A stretch of 31,179 nucleotides of DNA from Anaerolineae bacterium (GCA_025454715.1 JALONY010000001.1:1-31179); one strand, 5' to 3'; shown: positions 16,799 to 25,404, counted from the stretch's first letter. The notes: a model not told the origin generated them from the sequence alone. Made by a program: numbers and translations.

Positions 16799-17359
16799 TT
16801 ATTCCTTGGCGAACGGCTTGTGCTTCATGATTTCTTCGGCGTTGAACGAGAATTGCACCGTCTCGTAGCCCAGCGGGTAATCGCGGCGGTGCGGGTGCCC
16901 TTGCCAGTCGTCCGGCATCAACAGGCGGCGTTGGTCGGGGTTGCCCTCGAACACGATGCCCATCATGTCGGCGGCCTCGCGCTCCAGCCAGTTGCCCGCG
17001 GGCCACACGCCCACCACGCTAGGGACGATCGGGTTGCTGCCGTCATCTTGCTCGTCCACGTACACCTTGACGCGCAGGCGGCGGTTATACAGCATCGAGT
17101 AGATGTGATAGCACACCCCAAAACGGGCGGGACGCCCGCTGATGCCGCCGGTCGGCTCGTAATAATCCACCGCGCTGATGTCGCTGAGGAAGTTGTAAAT
17201 CAGGCCAGCGGTGTCGCGCAGATAGCGCGAGACCTTGGCCAGTTGGGCGGCGTCGATGACCAGCGTGGTCTCACCGGCGTACTCCACCACGTCTTGCAAT
17301 GCGCCCGGGAAGGCCGCTTGGACGGCCTGAATCGGGTCGAGTGCGGGCTTGACGTTCAT
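16799..17359 (-). CDS. nuoC: NADH-quinone oxidoreductase subunit C (30 kDa)
   Basis: Structural peripheral-arm subunit that packs against NuoD and NuoI; 186 residues, within the family range. The 30-kDa signature is present in slightly divergent form: A-A-D-M-M-G-I-V-F-E-G-N-P-D-Q-R-R-L-L then G-H-P-H-R-R-D-Y-P-L. Many homologues have E-R-E at the start of this motif; here it reads L-E-R-E-A. The protein ends shortly after with H-K-P-F-A-K-E. It starts at ATG 17359, only three bases after the nuoB stop, so translation is probably coupled. Confidence 0.95.
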   Translation of the reverse strand: MNVKPALDPIQAVQAAFPGALQDVVEYAGETTLVIDAAQLAKVSRYLRDTAGLIYNFLSDISAVDYYEPTGGISGRPARFGVCYHIYSMLYNRRLRVKVYVDEQDDGSNPIVPSVVGVWPAGNWLEREAADMMGIVFEGNPDQRRLLMPDDWQGHPHRRDYPLGYETVQFSFNAEEIMKHKPFAKE

Positions 17360-17362
17360 CGG

Positions 17363-17845
17363 TTACGCCCACTCCTTGATGCGCTCACCCATGATTTTCT
17401 CTTGGAGGGTGAGGATGCCGTGCATGAGCTGCTCTGGGCGGGGCGGGCAACCGGCCACGTACACATCGACCGGGATGACCTCATCGACGCCCTGCACCAC
17501 CGCATAATTGTTGTAGACGCCACCGCACGAAGCGCAGTCGCCCATCGAAATCACCCACTTGGGGTTGGCCATCTGGTCGTACAGGTTCCGCACGACCGGC
17601 GCCATCTTGCGCGTCACGCGGCCAGCCACGATCATCAGGTCGGCTTGGCGCGGGCTGGCGCGGTTGAGCTCCATCCCGAACCGAGCGAGGTCGTAGCGAC
17701 CGCCCTGCGTGCTCATGTACTCGATCGCGCAGCAGGCCAAACCAAACAACAGCGGCCACGTCGCGCCGGTGCGCGCCCAGTTGACCGCCGTCTCTAGCGT
17801 CGTCGTGACGACGCCCAAATCGCCGAGCTTTTGTGTTACTCCCAT
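17363..17845 (-). CDS. nuoB: NADH-quinone oxidoreductase subunit B (cluster N2)
   Basis: Holds 4Fe-4S cluster N2, the direct electron donor to quinone. With start at ATG 17845 it has 160 residues. Ligands: adjacent C38-C39 (L-A-C-C-A-I-E-Y-M), C104 (G-D-C-A-S-C-G-G) and C133 (G-C-P-P-R-P-E). The ATG lies 10 bases inside the end of nuoA, so the two genes overlap and are probably coupled. An in-frame GTG at 17866 would add seven residues without a ribosome site, so I prefer the ATG. Confidence 0.96.
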   Translation of the reverse strand: MGVTQKLGDLGVVTTTLETAVNWARTGATWPLLFGLACCAIEYMSTQGGRYDLARFGMELNRASPRQADLMIVAGRVTRKMAPVVRNLYDQMANPKWVISMGDCASCGGVYNNYAVVQGVDEVIPVDVYVAGCPPRPEQLMHGILTLQEKIMGERIKEWA

Positions 17846-18195
17846 TCCAGTGCGCCCTTCTTCCACTCGTATATCAAACCAACGGTAAGAATCAACACGA
17901 ATAACCCCATGACCCCGAGGCCATAGAGTCCCAAGTCACGAAACACGATGGCGAACGGAAGGATGAAAATCACTTCCACGTCGAACAGGATGAACAAGAC
18001 CGCCACGAGGTAGAACTTGACCGAGACGCGCCGAGAACCCGGCCCAATCGGCTTCATGCCCGACTCGTAGGGGGCAGTCTTGCGGGTGGTAGGCCGGAAA
18101 GGGCCGAAAATACGGCTGATCACCAAAATGATGAACGTCAGCGCAATCGACAAAAGCACCATCACCGCTATCGGCGCGAATTGGTTTAAAGCCAT
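17836..18195 (-). CDS. nuoA: NADH-quinone oxidoreductase subunit A
   Basis: First gene of the operon: a three-helix membrane subunit at the junction with the quinone site. It has 119 residues. Family features: helix 1 (about 8-28), the loop with K-T-A-P-Y-E-S-G (Glu43-Ser44-Gly45), then [17 protein letters not shown] with the conserved Asp-x-Glu in helix 2, and helix 3 (about 92-112). The usual loop cysteine of many homologues is replaced by serine at position 44, in E-S-G. ATG 18195 is preceded by GGAG nine bases upstream, about 50 nt downstream of the predicted promoter. Confidence 0.95.
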   Translation of the reverse strand: MALNQFAPIAVMVLLSIALTFIILVISRIFGPFRPTTRKTAPYESGMKPIGPGSRRVSVKFYLVAVLFILFDVEVIFILPFAIVFRDLGLYGLGVMGLFVLILTVGLIYEWKKGALEWE

Positions 18196-18215
18196 ACCGA
18201 CCAGCTCCGTTTTGA

Positions 18216-18233
18216 TTGTTCAAATTGGCACAA
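18216..18233 (-). promoter_or_regulatory. Rex-like operator dyad in the nuoA leader (candidate)
   Basis: On the minus strand TTGTGCCAATTTGAACAA matches 10 of the 14 defined positions of the Rex consensus TTGTGAA-N4-TTCACAA, with an exact 18-bp length. It extends to ATTGT/ACAAT arms over 18215-18234. It lies just downstream of the predicted nuo promoter and ahead of the nuoA start, where a repressor would block transcription. Rex senses the NADH/NAD+ ratio and controls respiratory genes in several Gram-positive bacteria. No rex gene is in the window; the mismatches in the right arm lower confidence. Confidence 0.35.
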
Positions 18234-18246
18234 TTAACCTCGTTAC

Positions 18247-18275
18247 AGGGTAACATAACCGAGGGGTATTGTCAA
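18247..18275 (-). promoter_or_regulatory. Predicted sigma70 promoter of the nuo operon
   Basis: Minus strand: a perfect TTGACA -35 (18275-18270), 17-nt spacer, then TACCCT (18252-18247), which keeps the three most important -10 positions. Transcription would start near 18240, giving a leader of about 45 nt that contains the Rex-like dyad and the nuoA ribosome site. Confidence 0.65.
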
Positions 18276-18323
18276 ATTGACCACCGGTTAAATTTGCCTG
18301 TCGCGTCGTCTAAAAGTGTAGCC

Positions 18324-18341
18324 CAAACCGGTGCCGATTTG
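18324..18341 (-). other. Weak hairpin after the FG-GAP gene
   Basis: A 7-bp stem (CAAATCG pairing with CGGTTTG, one wobble) with a GCAC loop lies 27 bases past the stop of the FG-GAP gene on the minus strand. A TTTT run follows only after about ten bases. It might partly end the upstream transcript before the nuo promoter, but it is weak as a terminator. Confidence 0.25.
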
Positions 18342-18367
18342 CCACAATTGGATGCTTAACGCTTGCT

Positions 18368-19735
18368 TTAGACTGGATAATCGACCGTGTAGGTGTGGTC
18401 GATGGCGTCCACCGGAAACGAGCGCATCAGGCCGTCAGGCCACGTGACCTCGACGCGCAGCTCCGTCTCGGGCTCCGGCCCCAGCCCGAAGTGCGCCACC
18501 GGCTCCATCTGGCACAGATAACCGCTGCCCGCGCAGATGGCGCGGATTTGGGTGCGGGTGGGGCTGACCAGCCGGACGATGGCACCGCGTGCCGGTGCGC
18601 CGTAGCGCGTCAGGGGTTGCACGCGCAACCAGTGGCACAGGTTGGGCAGCGGCTGGTACAGCGTGAGCGGCTGAAGTTGCGACTCGCCGTGCGAAATCAG
18701 CAACTCGAGGCGGCCATCGCCGTTGAAATCGCCGACCGCCGCGCCGGTGCCGAACCCGTGCGGCTCGTTGGCCGCCCCGAGGTTGATGCGCGTCCATTTG
18801 CCCTCACGGAAGCCGAACAAGCGATTGGGCTCGCCGATGTTGTTGAAGAACAGTTCTTCATAGCCATCGTTGTCGAAGTCGGCGGCAATCACGGTGCGGA
18901 CGCGGCTGGGCAAGGCCATCTCGGGCGGGGCGACGTTGCGGAAGGGGCCGCCCTCGGTGCGGACGAACAAGCGGTGTGGCCCTTCCCAGTTGCCGTACAG
19001 CACATCCATGCGCCCGTCGCCGTTGAAGTCGCCCACGGCCACCCCGCGCACATTTTCGAGGCTGTCGGTCAGGCCATAGCGCTCCGCCGATTCCTCGAAC
19101 GACCCATCGCCTTTGTTGAAGAACAAGAAATTGGCACCGCGCTCGTTGCCCAAGAAGATGTCCATGCGCGGCGAGACCAACGGCAAGCTGAGCACCGCCC
19201 GCCCCGCCGCCACGAGGTTTACCCCCGCCTGTTCGGCCACGTCTTGCACCACGCCGCGGGTGTTCAGCTCATATAGGCGCATCGCCCCGCCATAATTGGC
19301 GACGAAAAAGCCGTACACCCCGTCGCCATCGCGATCGACGCACGCCACCGACCGCCCCGCCGTCCGGTTGACCGAGGCGTCGTTGTCGGCTTGCGAGAAC
19401 AAATCGACCCACTTCAGCCCACGGTTGATGAACAAGCGATCGCCGAAACGCTTGGGGCCGCCGAAGGTGTCGGTGTTGAGGATGTAAATCTCCTCGCGCC
19501 CGTCCCCGTTGATGTCGGCGGTGGCCACCCCGATGGCTTGGCGCTCGGGGTCGGCCAGCGTCTCGTCGGCGATGTCAATCAGCATCTGGCCGTTCCACTT
19601 CAAGACCCGATTGGGGGAGCCGAACCCCGCAACGATGATTTCGTGTGCGCCGTCTCCGTCCACATCGCTGACGGCGACGCCGTAGCTCATTTGGGGTGGG
19701 TTGTGGCGGATGAGCGAGGTCGCGTCTGTAAACAA
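18368..19735 (-). CDS. FG-GAP/VCBS repeat protein with ASPIC/UnbV domain (CRTAC1-like)
   Basis: A 455-residue predicted beta-propeller. Six Ca-binding type loops of the form D-x-D/N-G/N-D-G occur (for example D-V-D-G-D-G, D-I-N-G-D-G, D-R-D-G-D-G, D-F-N-G-D-G twice, D-F-D-N-D-G), as in FG-GAP/VCBS repeats. The last 100 residues resemble the ASPIC/UnbV domain of CRTAC1-like proteins, with G-A-P-A-R-G-A-I-V-R and V-T-W-P-D-G. The protein starts directly in the family opening F-T-D-A-T from a TTG at 19735, with AAGG about 10 bases upstream. An internal ATG at 19690 is an alternative. No signal peptide is seen with either start, although relatives are mostly exported, so it is predicted cytoplasmic. 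It lies 53 bp after the sigma-factor gene and probably shares its transcript. Function unknown. Confidence 0.85.
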   Translation of the reverse strand: MFTDATSLIRHNPPQMSYGVAVSDVDGDGAHEIIVAGFGSPNRVLKWNGQMLIDIADETLADPERQAIGVATADINGDGREEIYILNTDTFGGPKRFGDRLFINRGLKWVDLFSQADNDASVNRTAGRSVACVDRDGDGVYGFFVANYGGAMRLYELNTRGVVQDVAEQAGVNLVAAGRAVLSLPLVSPRMDIFLGNERGANFLFFNKGDGSFEESAERYGLTDSLENVRGVAVGDFNGDGRMDVLYGNWEGPHRLFVRTEGGPFRNVAPPEMALPSRVRTVIAADFDNDGYEELFFNNIGEPNRLFGFREGKWTRINLGAANEPHGFGTGAAVGDFNGDGRLELLISHGESQLQPLTLYQPLPNLCHWLRVQPLTRYGAPARGAIVRLVSPTRTQIRAICAGSGYLCQMEPVAHFGLGPEPETELRVEVTWPDGLMRSFPVDAIDHTYTVDYPV

Positions 19736-19788
19736 AGGCTCTGCCTTCTTTCGGGTCTGTGGAGGTCAGGGGGTGTGCACGTGCCTTA

Positions 19789-21375
19789 CTACATATCCAG
19801 ATAATCGCGCAGTTGGCGGCTACGGGTCGGGTGGCGCAGCTTGCGCAACGCCTTGGCCTCGATTTGGCGCACCCGCTCGCGGGTCACGCCGAAATACTTC
19901 CCGACCTCTTCGAGGGTGCGGTCTTGCCCGTCCAACAGGCCGTAGCGCATCTCCAGCACCTCGCGCTCACGGTCGCTGAGCACGCCCAGCGCGGCGGTAA
20001 TCTGCTCCTTGAGCAGTTGGCGGGTGGCCGACTCGGCAGGGCCCGGGGTCTTGTCGTCGGGGATGAAATCGCCGTATTGGCTGCTCTCTTCTTGCCCGAC
20101 CGGTTGCTCGAGGCTGAGCGGCTCTTGGCTGACGCGCAAAATCTTGCGCACCTTTTGGGCGGCGCGGCGCAATTTGCGCTGGAGGCCGGCCTCGAGGGCG
20201 ATGTTTTGCTCGCGCAGGTAACGGATGGCCTTGGTCTCGTCGGCGGTCAAGAAGTCCATCTCCAGCGCGATTTGCTCGGCGGTCGGCTCTTGCCCGTTCT
20301 GCTGGAGCAATTGGCGCTGCACGCGCACCAAGCGGTTAATCGTCTCGACCATGTGTACCGGGATGCGGATGGTGCGGCTCTGGTCGGCGATGGCGCGGCT
20401 GATGGCTTGCCGAATCCACCACGTGGCATAGGTGCTGAACTTGAAGCCCTTGGTATGATCGAACTTGGCGACGGCGCGCAACAAGCCGATGTTGCCCTCT
20501 TGGATGAGGTCGAGGAAGTTGATTCCGCGCCCCATATAGCGCTTGGCCACGCTGACGACGAGGCGCAGGTTGGCGCGGGTCAGCGCTTCGCTGGCCATCT
20601 CGGCGCGCCGCTCGATTTGGCCGAGTAGGTCGGGCAGGCCGTCCACCGCGTCCTCGTCCGACATCAGCAGGCGCTCGTACTCATCGGCAGTGGGCAAGCT
20701 GCCCTTATCGCGCACATAGCGCTTGAACTTCGGCCACACCAGCGGCGACACGAAATAGAAGCCCTGCATCGACCCGAAAACCTGCGTGGCGTATTCCGTC
20801 CACGCCTCGTCCCGCCCCCACTCGCGCTGGCGCAAATATTGGCGGACATACGATTTATCGCCCGCGCTGTCGGCGTTGCTCAGGATGGCCTGAATCTCGT
20901 CCATGATGCGGATGGGGTCGGGCGCATCGACCTTGAGCTTTTGCGAGCGCTTCTGCACCGTCTGCCACATCTCGACCGTCTCGCGGTAGGCCGCCAACAC
21001 GATTTCGTGCGGCTTGGGCAGGCCGCGCCCTTTGCCGTCCTTATCGACCGAGCTTAGGCGGTCTTTGGTGGCCTCCAGCATATGGTTGGCGGCCAATTGG
21101 GTGCTCAGCCAGACCTCGCGGTTGCCGTCCAGCAACAAGACCTGACCGATTTCCTTGAGGTACATCCGCACCGGGTCATCGGTCGGCATGGCGCCGTCCA
21201 ATTGCGACATGTCGAACTCTTCATCGAGGTCTTCATCCGCGCCCGGGCGAAAATCGCCCTCGTCGAGGCCGCTGGACGCATCGAGGTCGTCGTCATCGTC
21301 GTCGGCAAACTCGGCAGGCTCGAACTCTTCTTCGACATCCTCGAAATCGCCGGTCATATCATCGTTGTTCGGCAT
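19789..21375 (-). CDS. rpoD: Primary RNA polymerase sigma factor (sigma70 family)
   Basis: Housekeeping sigma factor directing RNA polymerase to -35/-10 promoters. It has 528 residues. The first 65 are extremely acidic, with a run of six aspartates, in place of a region 1.1. Region 1.2 starts [11 protein letters not shown] (67-77). A roughly 170-residue nonconserved part precedes region 2, which includes [17 protein letters not shown] and the -10 helix [13 protein letters not shown]. Region 3 follows, and region 4 has [11 protein letters not shown] and the -35 helix [21 protein letters not shown]. All group 1 hallmarks are present. It lies 57 bp after dnaG, a common dnaG-rpoD arrangement. The two predicted promoters in this window with TTGACA-like boxes agree with such a factor. 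Confidence 0.95.
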   Translation of the reverse strand: MPNNDDMTGDFEDVEEEFEPAEFADDDDDDLDASSGLDEGDFRPGADEDLDEEFDMSQLDGAMPTDDPVRMYLKEIGQVLLLDGNREVWLSTQLAANHMLEATKDRLSSVDKDGKGRGLPKPHEIVLAAYRETVEMWQTVQKRSQKLKVDAPDPIRIMDEIQAILSNADSAGDKSYVRQYLRQREWGRDEAWTEYATQVFGSMQGFYFVSPLVWPKFKRYVRDKGSLPTADEYERLLMSDEDAVDGLPDLLGQIERRAEMASEALTRANLRLVVSVAKRYMGRGINFLDLIQEGNIGLLRAVAKFDHTKGFKFSTYATWWIRQAISRAIADQSRTIRIPVHMVETINRLVRVQRQLLQQNGQEPTAEQIALEMDFLTADETKAIRYLREQNIALEAGLQRKLRRAAQKVRKILRVSQEPLSLEQPVGQEESSQYGDFIPDDKTPGPAESATRQLLKEQITAALGVLSDREREVLEMRYGLLDGQDRTLEEVGKYFGVTRERVRQIEAKALRKLRHPTRSRQLRDYLDM

Positions 21376-21432
21376 AAATCCCAGTTCCCCCTATTGGTAT
21401 GTGTGCGGGTCTGTCCTGTTGATAGTGGTGCG

Positions 21433-23547
21433 CTACAAGCGCCGACGCTTGAGCTCGGCATCGATTTTGCCTTGGGCGCTGGCCAACAAAGCCGCCTCGC
21501 GCACCAATTCGAGGGTGCGGTGTGGGTCGGCCTCATCGATGGCGGCTTCGTAGACCAAAGATTGTAACGCCTCTGCCTCGCGCTGCAAACGGGCAGACCG
21601 CAACCGCAAGGCCGCGAGGATGTGTTCCTCATCGCCCCCGCCGAACAAGCCGGAACGCGCCCGCTCGTGTGCCTGCCAGCTGTGCAGCGCGTCGCCTTCC
21701 ATGCGCGCTTTCAAGCGCATCACGGCGCGCTCGCGCTCGGTGCGGCGCAAATCGGCCAAGACCACGCGCACCCCCCCATCGGCCTCACGGTCGAGATAAG
21801 CTTGCGGGTCTACGTCGATTTGCGACAAGGCCGCCACCAACAACGGCCACACCAGCCGCAATCCGGCGTCGTCGAAGTCCTCGGCGTCGAGGTCGCGCAA
21901 GACCGACCGATAGCGCGGGTCGTTCTGGCACAACTCACGCAGGCGGCGGTTGACGTGGTGCAGGCGGTCGGGCTTCTCGACCAACAAGCTCATGCAATGC
22001 CGCTCCAACACGTCACCCGTCTGGGCGACCGGCGCGGGCGCGGCAGGCTTGGGCGGCGCATCGGGCACCCAGCCGATGTCGATGTCTTCCTCGATGGGCG
22101 CGCCGTATTCATCATACAAGGGCGGGGCGTCGTCGATGGAGCGCGGCGGTAGCTCGGGGGCGGCCTCGGGCGCGGGGCTGACCGGCTTGGGCGCGGACAA
22201 GACCGTCTTGGCCTCGTTGGCCGCCCAGCGCATCAGAGTCTTTTCATCGATTCGCAAGCGCCCGGCCAATTTTTGCACGTTGTCGAGGCGGTACAGCTCG
22301 CGCTCGGACGCCAACAACAACGGCAAAACCCGCCGCGCCGCCGCCTCGCGCTCCATGATGCTGGCGTTGGACGCGAGGTCGCGAGTCTCGAAATCAATCA
22401 CGAAATCGGCCACCGGGCGCGCCTGCTCGACCACCGCAGGCCACTGCTCCGGCGACTCGCGGATGAAGTCGTCGGGGTCTTTGGCACCCGGCACCGCCAA
22501 GACGCGCACGTCGATTTGCAAGCGACCGGCCATGTCCTCGCTCAGGGCGCGGCGCGCCACCTCGAGGCTGCGCATGGTGGCGTTTTGGCCTGCCGCGTCG
22601 CTATCGAGCGCCAAAATCACGCGCTTGGCAAGGCGGGGCGCGACCTTCTTCAGTTGCGCGTCGGTCAAGGCCGTGCCCATCTGCGCCACCACGTTCAGGT
22701 ATCCGGCCTGCTGCGCCTGTATCACGTCCAAATAGCCCTCGACGATAATCACCGTCTCGGTCTGGCGGATGGCCTCGCGGGCGGTGTCGAGGCCAAACAG
22801 CAACTTGCTCTTATCGAACATCACCGACTGGGGCGAGTTGAGGTACTTTGGGTTGTCCTCGGCGGCCAACGCCCGCGCCCCAAAGCCCACCACCCGCCCG
22901 CGCTCGTCGCGGATGGGGATCATCAAGCGGTTGCGGAAGCGGTCGTAGACCCGCCCGTTGTCGTTGCGGATGCTGACCCCAGCGTCCACGAGGTCGTCTT
23001 CGGGGTAGCCCATCCCCTTCAAGAAGTCGGTCATCACGCCCCACTCGCTGGGGGCGTAGCCCATCTGGAACTTGGCCAGCGTATCGTCGGTCAGGGCGCG
23101 CTTGCCCCGCGCATACGCCAGTGCTTGCTCGGCGTTGGGCTTCCATACCACGGCGCGCAAGCTGGGCGCTTGCATCAGCCACGTGTGGTATTGCTCGGCG
23201 GCGGTACGCAAGAGGCCGCGCAGCCCCTCCTCACGCTCCGATTGGCGCACCTCTTCGGGGGTGCGGGCGCGCAATTGCACGCCGGTCTGGCGCGCCAGTT
23301 CTTGCAGCGCCTCGGCAAACGTCCAGCCGTGCTTCTTCATCGCGAACCCGATGACATCGCCACCGGTGGCGCACGACCCGTAGCACCGCCACGTCCCGCG
23401 CACGGGGTCAACCACGAACGATGGGGTTTTCTCGTTGTGGAACGGGCAGCACGCCTTAAACGTCCGCCCTGCCCGCTTGAGCGGCACGTATTGCTGGACA
23501 TACGTCACGATGTCCAGACGCGCCTTGATGTCATCCGCTGCCGACAT
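21433..23547 (-). CDS. dnaG: DNA primase
   Basis: Makes RNA primers for replication. It has 704 residues, longer than the usual 580-660. N-terminal zinc-binding domain: C34-P-F-H37-N-E-K-T-P-S-F and C55-Y-G-S-C59-A-T-G-G-D, so the second pair is C-x3-C rather than the common C-x2-C. The RNA polymerase core follows, with the TOPRIM motif I-I-V-E-G-Y-L-D-V near 265-273 and L-A-L-D-S-D-A-A-G-Q near 313-322. Y-L-N-S-P, M-I-P-I-R-D and G-F-G-A-R are also present. A proline/alanine-rich link (about 450-510) joins it to a C-terminal helicase-binding type domain. The start ATG 23547 has a strong GGGGGGAG site. Downstream is the sigma-factor gene, probably co-transcribed. Confidence 0.95.
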   Translation of the reverse strand: MSAADDIKARLDIVTYVQQYVPLKRAGRTFKACCPFHNEKTPSFVVDPVRGTWRCYGSCATGGDVIGFAMKKHGWTFAEALQELARQTGVQLRARTPEEVRQSEREEGLRGLLRTAAEQYHTWLMQAPSLRAVVWKPNAEQALAYARGKRALTDDTLAKFQMGYAPSEWGVMTDFLKGMGYPEDDLVDAGVSIRNDNGRVYDRFRNRLMIPIRDERGRVVGFGARALAAEDNPKYLNSPQSVMFDKSKLLFGLDTAREAIRQTETVIIVEGYLDVIQAQQAGYLNVVAQMGTALTDAQLKKVAPRLAKRVILALDSDAAGQNATMRSLEVARRALSEDMAGRLQIDVRVLAVPGAKDPDDFIRESPEQWPAVVEQARPVADFVIDFETRDLASNASIMEREAAARRVLPLLLASERELYRLDNVQKLAGRLRIDEKTLMRWAANEAKTVLSAPKPVSPAPEAAPELPPRSIDDAPPLYDEYGAPIEEDIDIGWVPDAPPKPAAPAPVAQTGDVLERHCMSLLVEKPDRLHHVNRRLRELCQNDPRYRSVLRDLDAEDFDDAGLRLVWPLLVAALSQIDVDPQAYLDREADGGVRVVLADLRRTERERAVMRLKARMEGDALHSWQAHERARSGLFGGGDEEHILAALRLRSARLQREAEALQSLVYEAAIDEADPHRTLELVREAALLASAQGKIDAELKRRRL

Positions 23548-23753
23548 GCTCCCCCCTCGGTTGAACGCGAACGCCGTTGCCCGGCTCGCCCCAGCCCGCT
23601 CAGCCTGCGGCGGCGTGGTGCAAAAGGGGCAAGGCCGCCTATCTCACAAAAAGTACCCCTTCACGCCCGATTAAGGCAAGCGCGGTATCGTACCGTTATA
23701 GTCCATGCTGACCCTTCCGCGTCAGCCCCAATTTTGAGTGGGAGCCGCCCGCC
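23548..23753. promoter_or_regulatory. Divergent regulatory region between dnaG and the DUF427 gene
   Basis: No coding sequence is seen. For the plus-strand gene, TATAGT (23697-23702) is a good -10 without a clear -35. It is flanked by the dyad CGGTA-TCG-TACCG (23683-23695), which could be an operator. Just downstream a perfect 6-bp inverted repeat, GCTGAC/GTCAGC with an 8-nt loop (23707-23726), would lie at the very 5' end of the mRNA. For dnaG I see only weak candidates. Confidence 0.4.
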
Positions 23754-24251
23754 ATGCCACCCGTCCAACGCATCGAACCGCAACCCGGCCAAGAATCGGT
23801 CTGGGATTACCCGCGCCCGCCCCGCGTCGAGCCGACCACCAAGCGCCTGCGGGTGGTCTTCAACGGGGTCTTGATTGCCGAGACCACCCGCGCCCACCGC
23901 GTGCTGGAGACCAGCCACCCGCCGGTTTACTACATCCCCCAAGCCGATTTTCAGATGCAGTTCTTGCGCCGCACCCCCCGCCAGACCTATTGCGAATTTA
24001 AGGGCGCGGCCAGCTATTGGACGGTGACGGTGGGCGGCCAAAGCGCCGAAAACTGCGGCTGGAGCTACGAGTCACCCGCCAAAGGGTTCGAGGTCATCCG
24101 CGGTGCCATCGCGCTCTACGCCAGCCGGATGGAGGCGTGTTACGTCGATGACGAGCGGGTGCAGGCGCAGGCGGGCGATTTCTATGGCGGCTGGATTACG
24201 CAAGATGTGGTCGGGCCATTCAAGGGCGGCGCGGGCACGTGGGGATGGTAG
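23754..24251 (+). CDS. DUF427 family protein
   Basis: A 165-residue soluble protein that fits the longer DUF427 type. Typical stretches: E-S-V-W-D-Y-P-R-P-P-R near the start, E-T-S-H-P-P-V-Y-Y-I-P in the middle, T-Y-C-E-F-K-G-A-A-S-Y-W, and the closing F-Y-G-G-W-I-T-Q-D-V-V-G-P-F-K-G-G. DUF427 members are small beta-rich proteins of unknown biochemical role, commonly encoded in bacterial and fungal genomes. ATG 23754 is preceded by GGGAG nine bases upstream and by the leader hairpin noted separately. The next gene begins 58 bp downstream on the same strand and appears to have its own -10. Confidence 0.9.
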   Translation: MPPVQRIEPQPGQESVWDYPRPPRVEPTTKRLRVVFNGVLIAETTRAHRVLETSHPPVYYIPQADFQMQFLRRTPRQTYCEFKGAASYWTVTVGGQSAENCGWSYESPAKGFEVIRGAIALYASRMEACYVDDERVQAQAGDFYGGWITQDVVGPFKGGAGTWGW

Positions 24252-24262
24252 CGAATTTAGGA

Positions 24263-24268
24263 TATACT
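24263..24268 (+). promoter_or_regulatory. Candidate -10 element before the hybrid kinase gene
   Basis: TATACT (five of six -10 matches) lies in the 58-bp gap, about 40 nt ahead of the ATG at 24310. A matching -35 is not evident in the end of the DUF427 gene, so this may need an activator, or the two genes may simply be co-transcribed. Confidence 0.3.
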
Positions 24269-24309
24269 CACGCGCATATCGTGCCCCCAAACCCAGAGGA
24301 TGCGCGGCC

Positions 24310-25404
24310 ATGAGCTTAATTCTGGTCATCGAAGACGAAGAGCAAATCCGCAACAACATCGCAGAAATCCTGACGTATGAAGGCTATCGGGTGGCGCAGG
24401 CGCCCAACGGGATGCGCGGGGTGCAGATGGCGCAAGAGCACCAGCCCGACCTCGTGTTGTGCGACGTGCTGATGCCCGGGCTGAACGGGTGGGATGTGCT
24501 GCTGGAACTGCGGAGTAACGCCGCTACCGCCAATGTCCAGTTCGTGTTCTTGACCGCGCTGGCCGACCGCGCCAACGCCCGCAAGGGCATGTCGCATGGG
24601 GCGGACGATTACTTGCCCAAGCCGTTTAGCCACAAGGAACTGCTGGAGACGGTGGCGATGCGCCTGCGCCGCGCCGAGGAACTGCGCGTGCGCCACGCCA
24701 AGCAAATCGACCAAATCCGCCACAACATCATCTACGCCCTCCCCCACGAGTTGCGCTCCCCCCTGACCGGCATCCTGAGCTGCGCGGAATTCTTGTTGAT
24801 GGATCACCCGACCGGCCTCGAGCAAAACCGCGTGCAGAACGTCGCACGCATCATCGAGCGCAGCGGGCGGCGCCTGCAACGCCTGATCGAGAATTACCTG
24901 TACTATACCCAGCTCGAAATCGCGGGGAACGACGTGGCGCAACGGGCGGACTTTCAACAACACACGCTCACCAACCCGGGCGCGGTCATCTTCGAGGCGG
25001 CCAAAGAGCGCGCCAACGCGCACAGCCGCGCCAATGACCTCGTGCTAGACCTCGAAAACGCGCCGGTGCAAGCCAACGAGGAAAATTTGCAGCGCCTGAT
25101 TTCCGAGCTGGTCGATAATGCGTGCAAGTTCTCGGAGCCCAGCACCGCCATTCGGGTCGAGACGCGGCTGGAGGGCGCGGTCATGGCCTTGCGGATTAGC
25201 GACCACGGGCGCGGGATGCACCCCGAAGAAATCATGAGCATTGCGCCGTTCGCGCAGTTTCAGCGCAGCTTGTTCGAGCAGCAAGGGGTCGGCCTCGGGC
25301 TGGCCATCGTGCGCCGCCTGACGGCGCTGTACGATGGGCATTTCGCCATCCACAGCGCCCCCCAAGCCGGCACGACCGTGAGCGTGACGCTCCCCATGCG
25401 CTAA
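24310..25404 (+). CDS. Receiver-histidine kinase hybrid (REC-HisKA-HATPase)
   Basis: Cytoplasmic signalling protein of 364 residues. The receiver domain (about 1-122) has the acidic pair E9-D10, phospho-acceptor Asp52 (L-C-D-V-L-M-P-G), Thr82 and Lys104 (P-K-P-F). A short helix leads to HisKA with the phospho-His146 in L-P-H-E-L-R-S-P-L-T-G-I-L. The HATPase domain follows: N box E-L-V-D-N-A-C-K-F-S, G1 box D-H-G-R-G-M and G2 box Q-G-V-G-L-G-L-A-I-V. No sensor or membrane segment is present, so input must come by phosphorylation of the receiver or by protein contact. The start ATG 24310 begins the family sequence; the frame is open further upstream but overlaps the DUF427 gene. Its stop overlaps the stop of the convergent acyl-CoA dehydrogenase by 3-4 bases. 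No partner response regulator is nearby. Confidence 0.92.
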   Translation: MSLILVIEDEEQIRNNIAEILTYEGYRVAQAPNGMRGVQMAQEHQPDLVLCDVLMPGLNGWDVLLELRSNAATANVQFVFLTALADRANARKGMSHGADDYLPKPFSHKELLETVAMRLRRAEELRVRHAKQIDQIRHNIIYALPHELRSPLTGILSCAEFLLMDHPTGLEQNRVQNVARIIERSGRRLQRLIENYLYYTQLEIAGNDVAQRADFQQHTLTNPGAVIFEAAKERANAHSRANDLVLDLENAPVQANEENLQRLISELVDNACKFSEPSTAIRVETRLEGAVMALRISDHGRGMHPEEIMSIAPFAQFQRSLFEQQGVGLGLAIVRRLTALYDGHFAIHSAPQAGTTVSVTLPMR

